The notes under the pieces: model-generated | What the model was told of the DNA's origin: nothing | The model's database searches: none | What the model saw: the letters and a program-made list of their open reading frames with translations, nothing else | In this document: one piece after another, positions 63,116-64,000 of the stretch | How the letters are laid out: every line of letters begins with the position of its first letter | Numbering within the stretch: position 1 is the first letter of the stretch | Translations under genes and position numbers: made by a program | NCBI GenBank assembly: GCA_023151185.1 | Contig: JAKLJL010000001.1 | Location: 186,001-250,000, forward strand | Origin: Bacteroidota bacterium | Lineage (GTDB): Bacteria; Bacteroidota; JABWAT01 | Length of the DNA stretch: 64,000 nt | Direction: 5' to 3'

Positions 63116-64000
<885 letters not shown>

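Overview
This window looks like a piece of the chromosome of a Gram-negative, oxygen-respiring bacterium in or near the Bacteroidota / Ignavibacteriota part of the FCB group. Pointers are two PorV/PorQ-like outer-membrane proteins, a GWxTD-domain lipoprotein, many lipobox lipoproteins, a long PKD-repeat protein, split purS/purQ, and an AtpD with a long insertion of a kind I associate with Bacteroidota. Several good -35/-10 promoters of the ordinary sigma-70 type and many Shine-Dalgarno sites argue against a typical Bacteroidia genome. The phylum call is inference; no rRNA is present.

Layout. 1-3654: an AT-rich, horizontally acquired-looking patch with the 3' part of a type III restriction gene followed by two tandem paralogous small genes of unknown function, the first broken (or switchable) by a +1 frameshift in an A7 tract. 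3655-4135: a spacer and the small SRP RNA (ffs). 4169-11505: housekeeping genes: transaldolase, an HtrA-type protease lipoprotein, purB, purC, psd, pssA, purS, purQ and an unknown lipoprotein. 11576-15845: tatA, gatA, sucD, ndk and a NamZ-like (DUF1343) lipoprotein. 15852-22064: Nudix hydrolase, FAH-family enzyme, M23 peptidase, GWxTD protein, SDR, a tiny BFD-type [2Fe-2S] protein with a non-AUG start, and a TlpA-like thioredoxin.

22277-29622: a complete cbb3 oxidase locus, ccoN-ccoO-ccoQ(-like)-ccoP followed by the assembly genes ccoG-ccoH-ccoI-ccoS. CcoP is short and has one haem site. 29631-33570: CreD, a surface lipoprotein, a cyclophilin lipoprotein and an EamA transporter. 33852-38588: a 1578-residue secreted PKD protein behind a near-consensus promoter.

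38656-49794: lipid catabolism. An acyl-CoA ligase on the minus strand, an MFS transporter with a cobalamin adenosyltransferase, a second acyl-CoA ligase, and a fadN-fadA-acyl-CoA dehydrogenase operon preceded by a 26-bp perfect inverted repeat that is a good operator candidate. 49859-54239 (minus strand): a TPR/membrane protein, an exported YidD-like protein, a PEGA lipoprotein, a PorV/PorQ-like protein and a KAS III enzyme. 54532-64000: purE-purK-uvrC-CDF transporter, a PorV/PorQ-like gene with a decayed tandem copy behind it, threonine aldolase, RidA, tRNA-Thr(CGU) and the start of atpD.

The least explained parts are the small paralogue pair behind the type III restriction gene, the PEGA / exported YidD / TPR trio with a terminator against a start codon, and the palindrome in front of the beta-oxidation operon. 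None of these is proven here to be a new system; each is set out as a testable observation.
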